Shown here: piece by piece, positions 19,975 to 33,200 of the stretch
How the letters are laid out: each line of letters starts with the position of its first letter
How positions within the stretch are numbered: the first letter of the stretch is position 1
Assembly: GCF_001640805.2 (NCBI RefSeq)
Contig: NC_066844.1
Location: 14,685,543-14,749,542 of the forward strand
Direction of reading: 5' to 3'
Source of the DNA: Lates calcarifer
Taxonomy: Eukaryota > Chordata > Actinopteri > Centropomidae
DNA: 64,000 nt
Notes under the pieces: model-generated
What the model saw: only the letters and a program-made list of their open reading frames with translations
The model's database searches: none
What the model was told of the DNA's origin: nothing
Translations under genes and position numbers: made by a program

Positions 19975-22790
19975 GTATGAAAAGAAAGAGACTGTATGAT
20001 GATGTCAGTTCAGACAAAAGGCCCAGTCATGATGTGTTCTTGCTGGAGAACAAAGAGCTCTGACAGACTCCCCAGGTCTTCTCTGTTGACTATAAATGTA
20101 CACCATACGCACACACACACATACACACATGCAGGCAGAGCAGCAGACAGACACACAAACACACCCACACTCTACATATCAGACTTCAAATTTCTCTCTC
20201 CAACAGGGGGACAGAAAAGGAGAGAACAACAGTTAGGCTAATTATCTCTGAATCTGGAGGAAATGAACAGAATCGTATTGTTGTATTGTTCTCTAATTGT
20301 TTGGCCCCAGCAGCACTAGAGGGGCATCACACAGCTACTGTCTGCCTTTTTGTCTCCGGTTTAGCAAACTAACTCAGTGAAGATATTCCTTATAATGAGC
20401 TTGGATCGTAGCCATGCCACAAAATAACAACGTCAAAACCTGCTGGAGGATGAGGATGTGTTGGTGACTGAAGTCAGTCTTCATCTCTAAAGATGCCGGT
20501 TCCCACTTTCATTCATACATGTCCACCTCGCTCTCACTCTCTGTTTCTAGTGGCAACTGTGTGGCATGTAGGGCTAGCGTGGTGGTCTGTAGGTTTTTAG
20601 GGCGCTTCAGTCAGGGTCCAAGGCAGGGTCACGGCATTTACCCCTCCTCCACTGCACCCCTGCGGTATGCTCCAAGAGATCCCAAAAAGAACACGGAGGT
20701 GTTAGAGAAAACACAAACAGAGCCTCGATTGTCCCAGACTTGGGTTCAAACCCCCCCCCTCACACAGCCCCACCTCCAGGGGTTTAAGACTGAGAGAATG
20801 AGCAACTGTCAATGGTGTTTTGTAAATACGTGGCTGTTTTCACTTCAGATGGGTTTATTCAGACGTCAGAGGGAAATGCGCCTGCTTTGCAGTCTGTGAG
20901 TGTCCTTGCCTTTCCTGTCCTATTGAGATTTGTATGGGAAAGCCATTTGTGGCTCGTCCGAGAGAGCGGCACAATCGCCAGCTCCTTTGAGACAGGGGCT
21001 GACAGCTGAAACAAGTGAGCAAGCTGGTGGACAGGGCAGCCCGCTGAGTGATGGCTGTTTCTTATTGGCACTTATTGACCAGAGGCAAAGCCCCCCTACA
21101 GTGTGTCACATCTCAGCTAAATGGATTACAGACAAATCAGCCGGGGGCCATTGTTCCACTGACCTAACTACCTCACTGAGACCTCAGTGCAGCAACTTCA
21201 AGTGACTTCTACATGACATTGCATAACTGCTGCACCGATGAGAAATCACACATCACTCAAAATGCGATCTGCTAAGAACTCCATAATACTGAAAAAGCGT
21301 GATGAGGGGAACATTACTGGGATGCACACAGTGATATTTATCTGCTGGGGATAATGCAATTATCTCTTTAAACAATGCAGTCTGCCTCTAGTTTATAAAC
21401 TGCACACGTGCTCGTGAAATTAGATCATGTTCCACAGGACTCATAGGTTTTAAGCTGTCATTTGTTGTGTTTTAATTACATGCCATTTCTCTCCAATCAT
21501 CAAATTAACACCTGCAGTGGGGACTGCTCCTAATGGCCCTGATGTAATGATGATTACAGACAATAACAATTTCAACTTTCAGTAAACAACTGTCGCCCGC
21601 CTGCTGAATAATTTACAGAAAGCCCAGATAAATCGATGCACTGGCTGAAAGTTACAGTTCAGCTGCTGCAGAAGTGATCTTTTCTATAGACTATGGATTC
21701 TTTTACTCGCCCAATAAACAATGACTCTTGACTACTCAAAGAGGTCCTACACAGCAGAAGGATGTTTTACCGTGTGGTGGTGGTGGGGGCCATCTTATCT
21801 GGTGTTAAGCACACCCTTGGGGGTTGGAGAGGTGACGACCACTTCTTTACTTCGTCACTCCTCCCATTCTCTGTCCTAACCCCCCACCATCACTAGCTGG
21901 CTTTCTCCTGGCCCTTTTGTCAGTGGATTACTGGGGGGTTTAGAGGCGCACACACCAATCCTTCCCTCCCCTATCGGAACCACACAGGGTTAAGATTAGA
22001 GCACAGAGGGGAGACCTCTGCACAATGATCTGAATTACAGAGGCTTTCTATGTATGGCCACTTATAGTCCCCCCCATTTGCTCTACTCAGAAATCGCCAC
22101 AGAGCGCTATTCACAGCTTGTGGTTTTCCCAGCAGGAATCTTGGGCCGTATGCCAAAACCCAGGGCACAATTTTTGAATCTGTAACAACACCTAAAGAGT
22201 TCAGTGAGTGTGTGTGTTTTTTTTGAAATCCAAACTCTTTTTCTTTTGTTCAGTTTAAACACAAACATGTGTGATGGTCCTTGTAATCGTCTTTGGTAAA
22301 TGACCATCACAGAAAATACAGACAACAAACAAACAAGCCTCGGGTGAAACCGCAGCGGTATGTAACTGTAACACAGCCCACATCATCCCTCCATATTGTG
22401 AGAGAGCACAGGCTGTCTCCTCCTCTACAGGTCGGTATCCATCTCTCTCTGCCTTGTCCCCGGGACAGCTGCCCAGACAGCCCATCTGTCTGTCCTGACC
22501 TGTGTTTGAGACCATGGGGGGAGCCTAAGTGGCCCATGAAGGGGGTCTCTGGCATGTTGCCCGCCCGGTAATGACAGTTAAGCTGCCAGCAGCTTGCCTG
22601 ACAGCTCTCGAGGTCTCTCTGTGGTGCTAGAGTATTGATATTGTATCGGGTTGCAAAGGGCTTGGCAGCCTTTTAATGAGCGCTTAGATTGATCAGGCAG
22701 TAGTGGCGCTCCCTTTACTGTGGATGATGCTTATTGGCTGTCCCTGAAGGGCTGACCCCCTCTTTGCTCTGTATCACTGACTGAGAAAGG
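13627..22790. other. Non-coding DNA upstream of sulf2 coding exon 1 (first intron or 5' flank)
   Basis: No exon is recognised. It holds short simple repeats: CA at 15485-15502, TG at 17951-18006 (interrupted), CA at 19195-19212, GA at 19942-19967. A purine/pyrimidine-skewed stretch lies at 13920-14040. Because coding exon 1 begins at an acceptor, part or all of this is likely transcribed as sulf2 intron. Confidence 0.6.
19942..19967. repeat. (GA)13 microsatellite
   Basis: A perfect GA run flanked by imperfect GA (19732-19750 and 19931-19975). Confidence 0.9.
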
Positions 22791-22792
22791 AG

Positions 22793-22814
22793 ACACACAC
22801 ACACACACACACAC
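22793..22814. repeat. (AC)11 microsatellite
   Basis: A perfect AC run followed by atatgaacacaaac. Confidence 0.9.
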
Positions 22815-23021
22815 ATATGAACACAAACATGCTAGCACATGTATACTATAAGAAAGCTTAAGATGTCACAATGAATGTTGGTATTAAATGTTCACATTTC
22901 ATTTGTGCGTGGAATAATCCTGATTTGTTTTGGGCGGGTTTGCAATCCATTGAACTCAATACAATGACTGAATGAAGGGATCCATATGTCTTTGTCTTTG
23001 TGTGTCAATATATGATGGGAG

Positions 23022-23265
23022 GAGGCATGGTGGAGCAGTGGTTAGCACTGTCGCCTCACAGCAAGAAAGTTCCAGGTTAGCCTGGGGCTTTTCTGTGTGG
23101 AGTTTACATGTTCTCCCTGTGCCTGTATGGGTTCTCTCTGGGCACTCCAGCTTCTTCCCACACTCCAAAGACATGCATTAGATTAATGGTTGACTTTTGC
23201 CCCTAGGTGTGAATGTGAGTGTGAATGGTTGTTTGTCTATATGTGTTGGCCCTGCAATGGACTTT
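23022..23265 (-). mobile_element. Teleost interspersed repeat, copy 2, truncated
   Basis: The plus strand reads ggcatggtggagcagtggtt, agcactgtcgcctcacagca, gtggagtttacatgttctcc, cactccaaagacatgcatta and ggtgtgaatgtgagtgtgaa, then stops after tgttggccctgcaatgg. This is the reverse complement of the copy at 5861-6210. The segment corresponding to the gtcgcggggg and CCATCCAT end is missing, so the copy is truncated. Confidence 0.85.
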
Positions 23266-23729
23266 GGAAAACTTAATGATAAACTGTAACTGTAATTACG
23301 TTTTTTTTTTTTTTTTAAACAAAGAATTACTTAACTAGTCAACTTTAGTTGAGACTAAAATATTTCCTGGTAAATGGAAAATCTGTTGGAGTCTGTTTGC
23401 AACAGCTGAAACTAATTATTAAGGGACTCAATCGGTCACTGAAGTCATCAAGTTAAAAATACTACTGGCAATAAACTTTACTTAAAAATAATTGAAACTT
23501 GAAATCTGCTTTAAAAAAAAGAAAGAAATCTTTTAGTTTTAGTCTACATGTAGTAATAAAAAGATCAAGTTGATGTAATTTCAATAATTCTTTCTCCAAA
23601 TGGAATAATTTATCAGCACTTACACAAAATATTTTCCTCAGTAAAGAGAATTGCTGAAATAAGAATTAACAGTGATAAAAAAAATTTAAGTTGGGACAGT
23701 AAAACTTAAAAGACAGATCAAAATAATAT

Positions 23730-23731
<2 letters not shown>

Positions 23732-23772
<41 letters not shown>
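23732..23772. repeat. (AC)20 microsatellite
   Basis: A perfect AC run of about 41 bases, one of the longest in the window. Confidence 0.92.
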
Positions 23773-23774
<2 letters not shown>

Positions 23775-26700
23775 ACTGACTGACTCTCCCTCCCACACAC
23801 ACTGGAGAAATAAAATATTTTTATGAAATTCTTTGTGAAGTTACTAACTGGATAACGGAGGCAAGCAAAGTTCAAATGAACAGACAGAGAGAGAAAGGGA
23901 TCTTTAAACCACCTTCCTGTCAGCGCCTATAATGGCACTTCACCTTTCTGTCCCTCCTCCTCCTCTCCACCTGCCTGCCTCCACAGGCTCATGTCAAGGT
24001 CACAGCAGTGGTCTCTGGGACTCCACTCTCTCCTATTAGCCCTCCATTAGGTGCCTGTCAGAGAGGCAGCCAGCTGTCAGCTCCCCTGTGGTTGTGATCA
24101 TGACCCCCACTCAGCCTCTGGACCCCCTCTGGGATCTACAGCAGGGAAGTAACAGGATGGAGGTAGAAATGAAACCCCTGCTCTGTACTCAGGGGAGGGG
24201 ACATTGTGATTACTTTTCTGTGGCCTTTACTACTGACGCAGCTGGGAGACCATTCCACGACTTTGCTGGCAATGGGTCACACTAAATGTGATGTGAAAAA
24301 ATTGCAGTGAATGCAGTGAATTTACACACTTGGAAAAAGTGCATGTTGTGATTATTAGTTCAACATGTTCTCTACACACCTGATGGCAACCTGCTCTACC
24401 TCCCTCTGTCACTTTCTCGGTTTTGTCCCTCTCTCTTCTATTAAACATGAATTAGGAGCACCTTGATCAAGTTCATAACCCTTGTGTTGTAATTAGTGCT
24501 GTGTCAGAGCGCAGAGTGGCCCCGCTTCACTAATAGAGTAATTACCGCACCGTCAGCCAGCTCTCTGACCTCAACCCCCACACACCTTCAAACCTTCCAA
24601 TTGCACCTTCCTGTCAGCTCAGATGGAACATAAAGCATCACACAGGACAAGAGATATATCCAGCTTTTCAAGCACCCTGGGATTAATAGGCGCCTATAAC
24701 CTTTTACTGTGGATCACACTGAGCGTAAAGGTCAATCAGATTCATGAGAAAAGCGTCGTGGATGAATGTCTGCATTTAATGAACGTTGTATAGCATCAAG
24801 ATCGCTGTTGCACTCTCCTATATGTGAAGTAGAAAAGCATTAAAAATAAATGGGGAGCAAAGCCAATTCAAGACTCACATAAAATGGCCTGTAAATTCAG
24901 AGGGTAAGCAGACGAGAGAGCCTTGGTCTATGGAGGAGAGAGAGGGACGCTGTTTTACTGCTGGAAAGATTCAATTAATTATCCCTACGTCTTAGTTTAG
25001 GGAGGGTTAAACACTATAAGCAAAATATGTGAGCCTTCAACCAGAATCTCCACCAGCTGTCCTGCATTTTTCACAGGGTGGGCAGTGACGACATACTTGG
25101 TGTCATTCTGTGTTTGGTAAGCTCCTTGTTAAACATGGCTGCGATTGAAAGCTATTAAAGCAATTATCTTAACGGCAGGAGAGCTGGGGATCAGACAAGA
25201 AAAAGAGGGCCTTTTGTGGAAAGATGAAACCTCCTTTCAGCACCATCGCCCCAGATAGCTTAAGTTAACTGAGTGGTTATGCAAGTGGGCAGAAGAGATA
25301 GTTTTTTCAAGAGTCCACACACACACGCACACACACACATACGCACATTTTTTTCACATCCTTACAAATACAGAGCCAACTTCCCAGCCAGCCGATGGGA
25401 GCTGACACACAGCAAAAGAATGAGCTACTTCTGTGTTGTTACTATAAAGCTTGGCCAGAGTGCCGAGCGGCCTCTCTGTGTGTGGCGCCTCAGGTTGGCA
25501 CACTCACAGGGGGCTTTATTGGGGTGCCATCCTGAGCGTCAGGCAGCATGCCCGATGTTGACAAAGCCTGGTATCGCCTGCTGTCAGCCCATTCTGTGTG
25601 CACCCGGCGGAAAGAATCAATTAGGCCGAGCTCACAACAGAGCACTTTAATATTTGACTTTTAATCAGCGGGCAGAAGGCAGGCTGGGGCATGGAAGCAA
25701 GCTGGCAGTTTCCGTCTTGCTGATGTGGAAAATGAGGGTCAGGGAAATTCTCCCAGAGCCCCAAAATGTGCATCACACACACACAAACACCCCAGGGAGG
25801 ATGTGAGGAATCAGTCTGAGGAAAAGTTGCCACCAACAACAGGCTAATCCCCAGAGTGTTAAGGGGAAATATCCTGTCATCACTCACAAGATATCAAAAG
25901 CACCTTATGCAACCAGCTGCAAGGAATGGATGAGGAATATCACATAACTCTGTTAGTAAACAACCAGAGCTCTGCGGAAGGGACAGTGGTTAAAGAGAAG
26001 AAAACCGAGTTGATGGGGTCTTCGCTCGGCAGATGAACGCCTTTGAAGAGTTTCTCTTGAACACTTTTGGTTTTTTTATTCTGCACCGCCGAAGGCCCCT
26101 TCTGCCAGCAAGAAGAGCAGGAAGAAAGAGAGAGGTGAATGCTGTCCTCACGCTGGGGTTTTGAAGTGGAGATCAGTCCTCAAACAGAATAGCTTACCAA
26201 AGGCACATCATTCACCTGTCTGCTCTTGCTAGTGTCACAGAGACAAGAAGGAAAATCAAAGTTCAGCTCCCTCAAATGCTCTGTCAAGAAAAGTTATGTA
26301 GCCAGGCATATTTTTTTCACAAACAAAACACTATCACGGCTATATTAGGAGCCGTTTGTAACGAGTCATTTGTTAATCAAAAAGGAGAGCTGATTAGAGT
26401 CTCACAAACTGATGTTTTTGCAAGTGATAATGAGTCAGCTGTGCACAGCTGTGCATATATTATGCCCACATGTGCTGAGAGCTGCTTCTTCTGTTGCCAT
26501 CCAACTGTTCACACAGAATGACTCTGATCACAGCAGCAGCACAAGCATGTTGCTGGTAAACAGCCAAGAAGACAGTGGTAGCACTGCAGTGGTGATTTGT
26601 CCAGATCTGGCAGATTTATTGCCTCTTTACAGCATATTTGCACAGAAACATTTATTTTTTAAAACTCAGTGCTCCAAATACTGATTTAAGGCTTAAAAAT

Positions 26701-27407
26701 GGCCTATGTTATCATTGCTTGTTTAGCAAAGACATGAAGCTAGTTTACTACCCAAAACCACAGGGAATGAGAGTGATTTTTCAGCTATTGATTTAATAAT
26801 TCTGAGCTTTGTACCTCGCTCATTAATTCTCACGACTGTTTCCCTCAGCCTCACCTCACCCCCACTCCCTGCATCTTTCATTTCACTCTCTTTTCTCATC
26901 TCTTCATAATTACCATTTGGACTGATGGCCGCTGAGGGGGCATCTGCTGTGGCCACAACGCAACCCACAGCTCCCTTTGATCATGGATTCCATCTCAGTA
27001 GGGCCAACAATAACCATCCTCTTATTTGTGCAGAATGAAATGCTAATCACGGGCAGGCAGATCAAATGAGGTGATGTGATTTTGAGACTGACTGAAGCAG
27101 TGAGATGAGTGTGTCGCCTCTGGAGGTGACAAATCTACCCCCCCCCCCCAAAAATAAATATAGTGTTGACGTTAACTATAGCCTGCTGCATTGTGTGTTC
27201 CCTCTGAGATCTGTAGAAATCCATGGTAACAGGAACAATGATCAGAACCTGACTTATTTTCAGTTCAGACGTAGGAGTGATACCCAGATAGATGGAAAGA
27301 TGAAAAATAGATGCATGACAGGTCAAGAGTAGACTGCACTCAATAGGAGTGAACCTACTTTGATTACATTTCAGTGAAGAAACACACAGACATGACTCTG
27401 CATGCAC

Positions 27408-27452
<45 letters not shown>
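27408..27452. repeat. (AT)8(GT)14 compound microsatellite
   Basis: Alternating AT passes directly into alternating GT. This gives a purine-pyrimidine alternating tract of about 45 bases with Z-DNA potential in the GT half. Confidence 0.92.
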
Positions 27453-27461
<9 letters not shown>

Positions 27462-30219
27462 AGGGAGAAGTGTAAGGGCAGAGGGAGATTTCCCTTTCAC
27501 ACTGTGTAAAAGGTTAACAGCCTTACCTTCCTCTCTAAACAAGCTGTCTCTGATGTTCTCCTCTCCTACTGAAATCAGCCTCTGATTGCCAAATTCTGTA
27601 AGCAAACACAAAGTCCAGAATGGATGAATACTTGGAACATATGCAACTTCCACTTAGGAGCTCAAACAGAGCCAGACTCATCTCATATCTACAGCATGGC
27701 TTGTTTTTTGTTTTTTTTCTTCTTTCTTTCAGTCATCTTTCAGTCATGAATACTGTATGTATCCTGATTCCTCCATGCCTGATGCTGGCTTGTAATGTCT
27801 CTGTCCACCCTGACAGACACAGTAAGACATTCTGAGTCCAGATGCCACTCCCAGTCACCACGCCTCCCTCGCACATTCCCAGAGGATGGTGACACATCTG
27901 TTTTAGACCAGAACACTGTAACGAATAGTAGGATATGGAGATAAACAACCACAAATGGTCATAGCAGTCTACATGGTGTGGAATCGCATCTATCTGCAAG
28001 TATACACACAAGATAAAATCCATATTTGACTGATGTTGCGACGCCTGCGGAAGCAGGCAATAGTTCAGGAGGTGGGTTAATTAGATCTCAGCCAGAAATA
28101 GAGAGTAAAAATTGTCTAATTTTTTACATAATTACCTCTCACCCTCTAGGACATTTTTAGTGATTGTGATAATAATCAGCATCTGTTTGTAATGCTATGT
28201 AAACACTGCTTATTTTCTGTCAGGCAGACAAGTAAATCCTTACACTGCTTCAAACTAGGTGTCAGAAGCAGCTGAGGTACAGAAAAATAGTTGTTTTAAC
28301 CCAGCTCGTTCCATCAAGCTGCCATCTAACGCTGTCTTCACGTCTCCAACAGCCTCTAGTTGTGATCGCGTAAGCCACAATGCCTTGTTCTGTGTCTGCC
28401 TGTGCAGGCATGTTGACAGGAGTGTAGCTTTCTGATCCATGCTCTGATTGGACAGGTGTCAGTGTCCGGCATGTAAACATCTGAACTGAGTCAGACGCCT
28501 CCATAAGCGCACTGTGAGAATCTAATGTTTCACACGCAGTCTTTGATGAAATGCTTTGCACACAACAATGTGGTGATGCACACACGTGCACCCCTTTGGT
28601 ATGTGCGCCAAGGCTAAGAATACGCCGGAGAACCTTATAAGCCCACATGTATCTCACTGCCAAGGCACGTCTCTGACCCCAGCTGCTCTCTGCCTGAGCC
28701 AGCTCTGCCATCCACTCATGGGCATCAAAGAGAGGTGAGACTGGACACCTGTGCCTGTCTATCTGTCTGTCTGTCTGGAGCAATAAAAAACAGCCTAAGA
28801 CCTCTGTCAAGGCTTGCTTCTCACTGTGAAGCATATTCCTAGATAGCTTACCACATAACTGACAGAGACATTTGAAGCCAAGCAAGGACACAACAAAGAG
28901 GAGGAATTTCACTGGTGCGACAACAATACAAAACAGCAGAGACATCATTTATTTTGACAGGATTGTATTTGGCCAAAGATGACATCCCCATAAAGTTGCA
29001 GCATTCAGCAGACACTGCAGGCTGCAAATGGCAAAAGTGATTTACTTTCTTTTTCTCTTGCTAAAATAAAGGAGTGACAGATTTAATATAAATAAGCAGA
29101 GAGGGGGAGGAAGAAGGGAGGGGATTGGAACAGGCTGCAGGTGACAAGGCGGTGTGACAAGCGTGGCAGCTGAGAGAAAATTCGACACCTGGCCTTGTCC
29201 TTGATGTGAATAAGAGGATGATACATCAAAAAGTGACGGGGCAGAAAGATGGCTATTACCCAGGCGAAGAGGAAGAGGAAGAGGAGGAGGAAGAAACTAT
29301 TTTTAGGAGTGGAGTAAAAATATGGCAGGGTTTCATCTAATATTCCTCTCCACACAGTGCTCCTGTGTCAATGAATCATGCTTTATTAGTTACAATAATC
29401 TTGTGCAGAGATACACTCAAAATGTAATGACATTCTAAAGCAACAAGATCAAATGCCCACATTAAGAAATACAAGCAATTGAGCAACTCCGTCCTGGAAT
29501 GAGCGGTCTGTCAGTTCAGGCTGATCCTGATGAAGTTTGACCAGGAGGGTAAATGAGCGGGAGCCTGAGGCCGTGTTTTTCTTTGATTGGCTGCGTTCTC
29601 CCCGTCGAGCGGGAGGCTGATTGATTTCAGTGAGCTGGAACCCTGGCTCTGCCCCTATTGATCCCTCATCCCCAGCTCTGTCTCTTCCCCAATTAAGAGT
29701 TCACTAAAGCTGCGACTATGGACCTCTCCTAATGAATACCACCTTACTGCCAACATCTCAATGTTGCATTCACTACGCTGCCTGTCTCTGCTCCTTTCTC
29801 ACTTCATTTCTCACTTTTGTCTGCTACTCCTCCACTTCAGCTGTTGCTAATGTTCAGTCACATCAGAACAATACGAGTGGAATTGATCTGGATTTGTGAT
29901 GAGGTAGCTTTCGGGTGGTGGGATCAAGGTAAGCAAAGGAGTCCCACAGTTCATTAAACATAAGCGTGGGGTAGACAGTCCAAATCTCTTTAACATCACT
30001 GGGAATCAAGTTCTTCACCAGCGGCCAGATTTTAAGGATTAGAACGAATTGAGCTACTTTGGATGTAGAAATCTGGGATGTGTCTGGGTGTCAGGCGAAG
30101 AAGATCAAAAGATTCATTAGATTAGAATTAGATCAAACACAGTCAAAACTTGAGAGGACAGAGAGAGGAGGAGTGTGTGAGAGTGGTCGACAAGAGAGAA
30201 GAAGAAATCCAGACGTAGG

Positions 30220-30222
<3 letters not shown>

Positions 30223-30252
<30 letters not shown>
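30223..30252. repeat. A30 homopolymer
   Basis: An uninterrupted run of 30 A. No retroposed gene is recognisable immediately upstream of it. Confidence 0.9.
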
Positions 30253-30255
<3 letters not shown>

Positions 30256-33200
30256 GTCTGACTCAGAATAAGCTTAATTGTCAGGTACATACAGATACAA
30301 GGGATCTGCCTGCCTCTTTGTCTTTCTCCAGAGTTGTTGGCGTGTCAATCTCTTGATCTGCCCACCTTGAGGGTGCCGTCAGAAAATGCAGTGCAGTCAC
30401 AGGTCAGTCGTGCCCCGATGCACCCCAGCCCTAAACCCATAATCCCACTGCTTTGGTGGAGTGAGAAAATCCAATTTCAGAGATCTGTAATTCCATAAAC
30501 CTTATTAGGCACAACAATGGCTGCTACACCCTAAGGGAGAGGCATGAGGGAGGGGTGGGGGTGTGAAGGGTTGGAGCTGAAGTTGTGACCAGGCTAAACA
30601 CAGGGACAGAGAGAGGGTGATGAACACAGAAAGGGAGATTAAGGTAGAGCTGGAGTGTAGCAAATCAGGGAAATGAAAAAGACAGAAGTGCTCTGGCACG
30701 GCCGCACTTCTCGTAAGTTACCATGACTAGGTACAACATGATGAAACGGGTGACACGCTAAGATTCACAGGGTAAAATTTTCAACTTGCCACTAAGTGTT
30801 TACAGTCGATGTCCTCACTGCTGCTGAAGTCGTTGTCCTTGTTTCACCTAAGTCTCACATTATGTTGTAATGTCTTAAATTTGTCACAGCTCTTCCCTTT
30901 TTGTTTCCTTTTATTTTTCCTTTATTTACCACATAATCCCTTCTTTTCCTTAAAAGCCTGAAGAGGGCAGAAGGGTCTGGATGATGTTTTATACACCAGC
31001 ATATGAATGGAACTGAATTTCAAAATAAAAAGTATTTCAGTTGGTTTGGCTTAGCGTGTCCTACCATCACCGCCGCATGCTGTATTCATTTAATCGTAAC
31101 ATCAATGGGCCACTTAGACTGCCGTTATTTGAGTGCTCTCATTGATTGTTTGCCTAAAACCAGGGGAGTGGGGAGTTGCCTGTTTGTTTTGCCTTACTAA
31201 TGGACACCATCTCAGTACACACCTCAGTGAGAGTGGAGCCAATAGCAAGCAGTGCAAGCAGACGGGGGCATAAAAGAAAGAATGGTAAACAACGGCAGGT
31301 TGATCAACAAAAAATCTTTAAATCCATACGTGAGGGACCCAGGTAGTGGAAACGTAGATGAGAATAATTATGGTAATAATTACAACCATGGTGATGAGAT
31401 TCTGCTTATCAGACAGAAAAACTGTTGAGAAAAAATGGCTTTGAACTTGAGCCAGATTTTGGCTGTGTTCCAAAATCTCCCAATCACTGCTCTTAGCAAC
31501 CGCAGTTAATTCTGTCATAAATTATTCACAAGTGTAACAAAACTGTAACTGTAGCAAAAGGCCACTGATAACCCCAGGATCTAAAAGCCGATTAGAGGAG
31601 GAGATTGGAGCAAGGATTTAACACAAAATTCGGGGATACAGCAGGCCTTTAGTGACATCTCTGCTGTTTGATATTGCAAGTGAGAAGGGGCCTCTAGCCG
31701 CTGTCTCTCCTGAGACAGATAGGGCAGTGAAGCCTGTATTCTGTGGCCAGCAGGGTGTAATTACATTTCCCCGTGGGGCACCTCCGCCGCAGCAGCTCAG
31801 CCATATACAGGGAAGAGATTGAAATCTGATTGCACTCGCGCACACCAGTCGAATGTCTGTCCGCAAGTGAACACTGGGATTCACACGTATGCACACTGTG
31901 CATGTGGAGCTGATATGGCACAGGCACAAACAGAGAGAATCAAAACACACATAGATTCACTTTCAAACACACACCAGTGTGCTTCTCCTTACTTGCTCCT
32001 ATCAGCCATGGAATACTCTCTACACGCTGCTGAGAGTGGAGCGTTTGAGAGGCATCGTCAAAGAGCCCCTCTGCCTCTCTATCATTATAGCTGAGAGGAG
32101 CGGCAGCACAGAGATTTACACACTGATCTCTTGATGCTGCCTCATTGCAGGACCTGTTAACAGCAGCTCATACATACAGATGAACAGGGACCCAGAGAGG
32201 GAACATGTGAGTGCTACTTACTGTCAGGGTACTTTTAATGTCTGCTAAAGGAGCTGTGTGTGAGTGAATGGTTAATGACACACTAGTTATGTTTCCAAAT
32301 TTTAAGCTGAAAATTCTGTTGGGTGAAATGTGAAGTAGGTCTCCTTTTACTAAATGTATGCTAATATATTCGCTATAACCAATATAGATATTTGTTTATC
32401 CAAGCAGCAAGATTACACAATTAATCAAGCACTGGTAACTCCGATATACCATGACTTTTAATTTGCTGCTTCTCAGCTTAGATGTAATTTTTGTTTATTT
32501 TTTAGGTCTTTCTGGTGGAGTGAGGCCATCTAACAGCGCATGGCAGATTGACATGAATGTTTTATTTACAGAGGATGATAAAGCAGGTACAGTCACATCA
32601 ACCTATACTGAAAAAATGTGTTTCTATCAGCTTTTATTGCATCCTCTCCTCTCCACAATATGACCTTTTCCATCGCAGGCCAGCTTCAAACTTTTTCGCA
32701 ATAATATAGCATCATTTCCAAATTCTGTTGTCTGTTGTTGTGTTTTCCTGCTGATTTTTGATGTGGATTTTTAAGTATGTGCAAATTCAAATCATGCAAA
32801 AAAACAAAAAACAAACAAACACAAAAAAACGAATGTACCAACTGGTGTAGCTATAGACATGTTCCTCTTAACATGTAGAAAGACTACAAGTGGAGCAGCT
32901 GGAGGAAGCTGTAGTTCTGAAAGGGCTGAATGAAACCTAATGAGCGACATAAGCTTTCGGACCCTCTAATCTAACCTCTCTGTGTCTAACCACATAAGGT
33001 CACGGCGGTGGTAAAATGAGCAGACACCAGTGCTGCCCCGGTCACCTTCGGGTCCGCAGAGACCATCGAGCAGTGTCACCTTGGCTGCAGACACTGATAT
33101 CTGCCACCTGTCACCACGCTGCCCCCATGGCCAGGGATGTGGCTGCGCTGACAATGGGTTTGTCGATAGCACTTCCTCCCGAGAGTGGCGATGGGGAACA

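Larger units (their letters stand above)
23266..32990. other. Non-coding DNA, mid upstream region
   Basis: No exon is recognised. Contains (AC)20 at 23732-23772, (AT)8-(GT)14 at 27408-27452, a (CTGT)-type tract near 28755-28780, and A30 at 30223-30252. A 228-codon open frame on the minus strand (28262-28948) lacks any domain I know. The segment 29560-29720 looks compositionally conserved-non-coding-like (see findings). Confidence 0.6.

Noticed and set aside
30223..30252. A30 tract as the tail of a processed pseudogene
   Set aside because: The sequence upstream shows no gene-like coding match, and no target-site duplication could be seen.
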